In this document: positions 61,602 to 64,000 of the stretch, piece by piece
How positions within the stretch are numbered: the first letter of the stretch is position 1
Layout: the number at the start of each line of letters is the position of its first letter
Origin: an uncultured Rhodopila sp.
GTDB lineage: Bacteria > Pseudomonadota > Alphaproteobacteria > Acetobacterales > Acetobacteraceae
Direction of reading: 5' to 3'
Assembly (NCBI GenBank): GCA_903851415.1
Contig: CAINOE010000124.1
Coordinates: forward strand, 1-64,000
Length of the DNA: 64,000 bases
The notes under the pieces: generated by a model
Told to the model about the DNA's origin: nothing
Seen by the model: the letters and a program-made list of their open reading frames with translations, nothing else
Database searches by the model: none
Translations under genes and position numbers: made by a program

Positions 61602-62831
61602 CTACCCCGACGCCGGCAACCCCATCGCCCGGCGCATGAACACCCGCTTCACCGGGCCGAGCCGATCAACCGCCCCGATTCCCAGATCCCGCACCGCCCG
61701 CACCAGTGGACGATCCGTGCTGAACAGGCGATCGAGCTGGTCCGTCATGCCGAACATCAGCAGGTTGTCGCCTCGGCGCACCCGCTGATAGCGTGCGAGC
61801 AACTCGGGACTTCCGACATCGGCACCCGCCTGATCCGCCGCGATCACAAGATTCGCCAGATCGATCGCGTCGCGGAACCCCAGGTTCAGTCCCTGGCCGG
61901 CGATCGGATGAATCCCGTGCGCCGCATCGCCGGCCAGCGCCAGCCGCGTGTCCACATACCGGTGCACGATCATCGCCGACAGCGGATACGACCATCGCCG
62001 CCCGACCGCGCGAATCGCGCCCCAATGGCCGCCCAGCCGCCGCCCGAGTTCGCGCATGAACCGCACGTTGTCCAACGCCATGATCGCCGCAACGTCCCTG
62101 GTCCGCTCGGTCCAGACGATTGCCGAGACGTTCGGCGATCCGCCCGGCTCGGCATCCGCGCTCGGTCCCATCGGCAGCGCGGCGAACGGACCGGCGGGCA
62201 GGAAGTGCTCCAGCGCCAGGTCGTGATGCGGCCGTTCATGCGCGATTGCGCAGACGATGCCGGTCTGGTGGTACGGAATCCGGGTCACGGGAATCCCGGC
62301 CTGCTCCCGCAGCGGGGAGTTCCGTCCCTCGGCCCCGACGACCAACCGGCTCTGGATGACCGTGCCATCGTCCAGCCGGATAACGACGCCGTCGGCGGAC
62401 CGCTCGACCCGGGCCCTGGCGGGCGCGAACAGATGCAGGCCCGGCTGCACCGGAAACCGCGCGTTCAGCGCCTTGCGCAGCGACCGCGCCTCGACCATCC
62501 AGCCGAACGGGCGAGGTTCCTCGGCCGCCTCCCGGTGATCGAAATGCACATGCAGCCGCGAGGGCGGGCGGCCGACGCGGCCGTCGGTGACACGGATGTC
62601 GCGGATCGGGTTGGGCGGAACATCGAGCACGTCCCACAGTCCGGCGTCGTCGAGCAGATCGCGCGACCCCGCGGCGATGGCGTATGCGCGGCCATCGAAG
62701 GCCGGATTCTCCATTGGCGGCAGCGCGGCATAATCGATCACCGCGACACTGACTCCCGCGGCGGCCAAACGGCAGCCGAGCGTGCCGCCGACGGGACCGG
62801 CACCCATGATACAGACCTGAACGGACAGCAT
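61602..62831 (-). CDS. UbiH/COQ6-type FAD-dependent ubiquinone hydroxylase
   Basis: A 409-residue class A flavoprotein monooxygenase. The dinucleotide fold is CIMGAGPVGGTLGCRLAAAG, FDGRAYAIAAGSRDLLDDAG follows, and the second FAD motif is LALAGDAAHGIHPIAGQGLNLGFRDAIDLA, with the UbiH-family GQGLN. It would hydroxylate the ubiquinone precursor ring; which position (UbiF, UbiH, UbiI or UbiL type) cannot be decided. It starts five bases from ccmE, downstream on the same strand. Confidence 0.9.
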   Translation of the reverse strand: MLSVQVCIMGAGPVGGTLGCRLAAAGVSVAVIDYAALPPMENPAFDGRAYAIAAGSRDLLDDAGLWDVLDVPPNPIRDIRVTDGRVGRPPSRLHVHFDHREAAEEPRPFGWMVEARSLRKALNARFPVQPGLHLFAPARARVERSADGVVIRLDDGTVIQSRLVVGAEGRNSPLREQAGIPVTRIPYHQTGIVCAIAHERPHHDLALEHFLPAGPFAALPMGPSADAEPGGSPNVSAIVWTERTRDVAAIMALDNVRFMRELGRRLGGHWGAIRAVGRRWSYPLSAMIVHRYVDTRLALAGDAAHGIHPIAGQGLNLGFRDAIDLANLVIAADQAGADVGSPELLARYQRVRRGDNLLMFGMTDQLDRLFSTDRPLVRAVRDLGIGAVDRLGPVKRVFMRRAMGLPASG

Positions 62832-62836
62832 GCGAT

Positions 62837-63346
62837 TTACCCCGGCGGTTGTCCGGCGACCTGTTTGACCGGCTCATTCCAGGTGGAGGCCGGCGGCGGC
62901 GGTCCGGCGCCCGGGTTCCACCGGCCGGACTTCTTCAGGGCGTCGGCGACTTCCTTGGGCATGTAGGTCTCGTCATGCTTTGCCAAGACCTCGTTGGCGC
63001 GGAATACGCCGTCCGGTTCGCGCGTGCCCATCACGATCACGCCCTGGCCCTCACGGAACAGGTCGGGCAGGATGCCTTTGTAGACCACGGGCACATCGGC
63101 AGACCCGTCGGTGACCTTGAACCGTACGCCGGCGGAACCGGTGGCCGAGGTCCGCTCGACGGTGCCCTGTTCGACCAGGCCGCCGAGGCGAAGCTGCCGG
63201 CCGAAATGCGGTTCCTTCGCCAGGTCGGTTGGCGAGACGAAATATACCAGGTTGTCGCTGAACGCGGTCAGCGTCAGCGCCGCCGCGGACCCGAGTCCGA
63301 CGCCGCAGGCCAGGATCACCAGCATCCGCTTGTGTTTGCGGGTCAT
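62837..63346 (-). CDS. ccmE: Cytochrome c maturation heme chaperone CcmE
   Basis: A 169-residue periplasmic heme chaperone with one N-terminal signal-anchor helix (about 7-29). The heme-binding His is His124 in LAKHDETYMP with Tyr128. The OB-fold segment includes FGRQLRLGGLVEQGTVER, VVYKGILPDLFREGQGVIV. A Pro-rich tail follows. ATG 63346 overlaps the ccmD stop by four bases. Order ccmC-ccmD-ccmE is the usual one. Confidence 0.96.
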   Translation of the reverse strand: MTRKHKRMLVILACGVGLGSAAALTLTAFSDNLVYFVSPTDLAKEPHFGRQLRLGGLVEQGTVERTSATGSAGVRFKVTDGSADVPVVYKGILPDLFREGQGVIVMGTREPDGVFRANEVLAKHDETYMPKEVADALKKSGRWNPGAGPPPPASTWNEPVKQVAGQPPG

Positions 63347-63489
63347 GCGTCGCCCCTGTTCCGGCGGGGGTCGATTGCATCCAGCCGGCGCCGGGCGCGG
63401 CGCGCGCGAAACACCGCATCGGTTGCCAGGATCAAAGGCGTGCCCAGCGCGATCACATAGGCAGCCACGATGAACGGCAGGTGGGTCAA
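63343..63489 (-). CDS. ccmD: Heme exporter protein CcmD
   Basis: A 48-residue membrane peptide missed by size filters. From TTG 63489 it reads THLPFIVAAYVIALGTPLIL, a single helix, and then ARRARRRL, the basic cytoplasmic tail typical of CcmD. It helps release holo-CcmE from the CcmABC complex. The TTG start overlaps the ccmC stop (TTGA) and the stop overlaps the ccmE start (ATGA). No ATG or GTG gives a complete peptide, so TTG is the likely start. Confidence 0.88.
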   Translation of the reverse strand: MTHLPFIVAAYVIALGTPLILATDAVFRARRARRRLDAIDPRRNRGDA

Positions 63490-64000
63490 GACAGCGCCTC
63501 CTGTTCCGACGCGGACGAGGCTTTAGCCATCAGCAGCCCGCGGATTCGCCGCTCCATCACCGCCGCCCGCGTGCGGGTCACCACGATCGCGGCGAACAGC
63601 AGGGTGAACCCGATGGCGGAGAACAGCAGCGGCCACAGCATGCTGGAGGCGATCGTCGGCGCTCCGGTCAGCCCGATGGAGGCCGGCTGATGCAGCGTGT
63701 TCCACCAGTCCACGCTAAACTTGATAATCGGCAAATTGATCACCCCGACCAGCGCCAGGATCGCTCCGGCGCGATAGCCGCGCGCCGGGTCGTCGAACGC
63801 CCGCACCAGCGCAATGTGGCCGAGGTAAAGCAGCAGCAGCACGAACACCGAGGTCAGCCGCGCATCCCAAACCCACCAGGCGCCCCATGTCGGCTTGCCC
63901 CAAAGGCTGCCGGTAGCCAGGCAAACCGCGGTAAACGCCGCCCCGACCGGCCCCAGTTCCACCGCCGCCAGATCGGCCAGCGGATGGCGCCAGACAAGAG
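63486..64000 (-). CDS. ccmC: Heme exporter protein CcmC (partial, runs off the window)
   Basis: The C-terminal 170 or so residues of CcmC. The in-frame sequence at the window edge (LVWRHPLADLAA) shows the frame continues upstream, so the start lies outside. Visible are the tryptophan-rich WWD motif in GAWWVWDARLTSVFVLL and INLPIIKFSVDWWNTLHQPA, and the last helices. CcmC transfers heme to CcmE. It overlaps ccmD by four bases. Confidence 0.95.
   Translation of the reverse strand, partial: LVWRHPLADLAAVELGPVGAAFTAVCLATGSLWGKPTWGAWWVWDARLTSVFVLLLLYLGHIALVRAFDDPARGYRAGAILALVGVINLPIIKFSVDWWNTLHQPASIGLTGAPTIASSMLWPLLFSAIGFTLLFAAIVVTRTRAAVMERRIRGLLMAKASSASEQEALS

Noticed and set aside
1-64000. tRNA, rRNA, transposase, integrase, phage or CRISPR-Cas genes
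   Set aside because: I looked in the gene-free stretches for tRNA T-loop signatures and for terminal repeats with transposase frames and found none that hold up.

Overview
The window is high-GC, almost wholly coding DNA of an alphaproteobacterium, most likely a member of the Acetobacteraceae or a close relative in the Rhodospirillales/Acetobacterales. I base this on protein resemblance, not on a search: an hflK/mrp divergent pair, a DUF29 protein, an aa3-type cytochrome oxidase subunit IV peptide, a SUF operon with a SUF-type Rrf2 regulator, SufU and SufT, a PQQ-dependent dehydrogenase, mesaconyl-CoA enzymes and a ccm operon. I found no rRNA, tRNA, CRISPR array, insertion sequence or prophage.

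Layout. 1-8.4 kb: start of hflK, then mrp, DUF29, a RluA-type pseudouridine synthase, rarA, two small ORFs, a TPR protein, a stand-alone Lrp/AsnC ligand-binding domain and purN-purM. 8.5-14.8 kb: a one-direction run of CDP-alcohol phosphatidyltransferase, AI-2E-type permease, HdaA-like DnaA homolog, ppk and a Ppx/GppA phosphatase. 14.9-18.0 kb: three paralogous genes joining a YflT-like stress domain to a C-terminal array of 16-residue repeats. 18-23.7 kb: an SDR, a Phd/PIN toxin-antitoxin pair and a 2-aminoethylphosphonate-type ABC importer. 24.1-30.8 kb: Rrf2 regulator-sufBCDSUT-sufA and a 24-residue membrane peptide. 31.3-34.2 kb: a membrane protein and a GtrB-like glycosyltransferase. 34.2-40 kb: lutBC without lutA, a PQQ dehydrogenase coupled to a two-helix membrane peptide, and a tartrate dehydrogenase-type enzyme. 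40.4-46.9 kb: a decayed LLM flavin oxidoreductase, then a divergent mch-mct / CoA-transferase-mcl cluster for mesaconyl-CoA and methylmalyl-CoA chemistry. 47-59 kb: pyrE, then a cell-surface region (acyltransferase, secreted glycosidase-like protein, a four-domain 1237-residue glycosyltransferase, two methyltransferases and a Ser/Thr/Gly-rich repeat protein). 59.2-64 kb: rplY-pth-ychF, a UbiH-type hydroxylase and ccmC-ccmD-ccmE.

The best candidate for something undescribed is the tandem trio at 14.9-18.0 kb. All three proteins share an N-terminal domain of about 100 residues resembling the YflT/general stress protein 17M fold. Their C-terminal arrays begin at nearly the same residue (124-125) and keep a 16-residue period through 6 to 10 copies, although the repeat consensus differs between paralogs. 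One array also has a 58-residue super-repeat. Next in interest are the four-fold GT2 protein with one degenerate domain, the mesaconyl-CoA cluster, and the PQQ dehydrogenase with its coupled membrane peptide. Many genes overlap by 1-8 bases (TGATG, ATGA, GTGA, TTGA), so most transcription units look translationally coupled.
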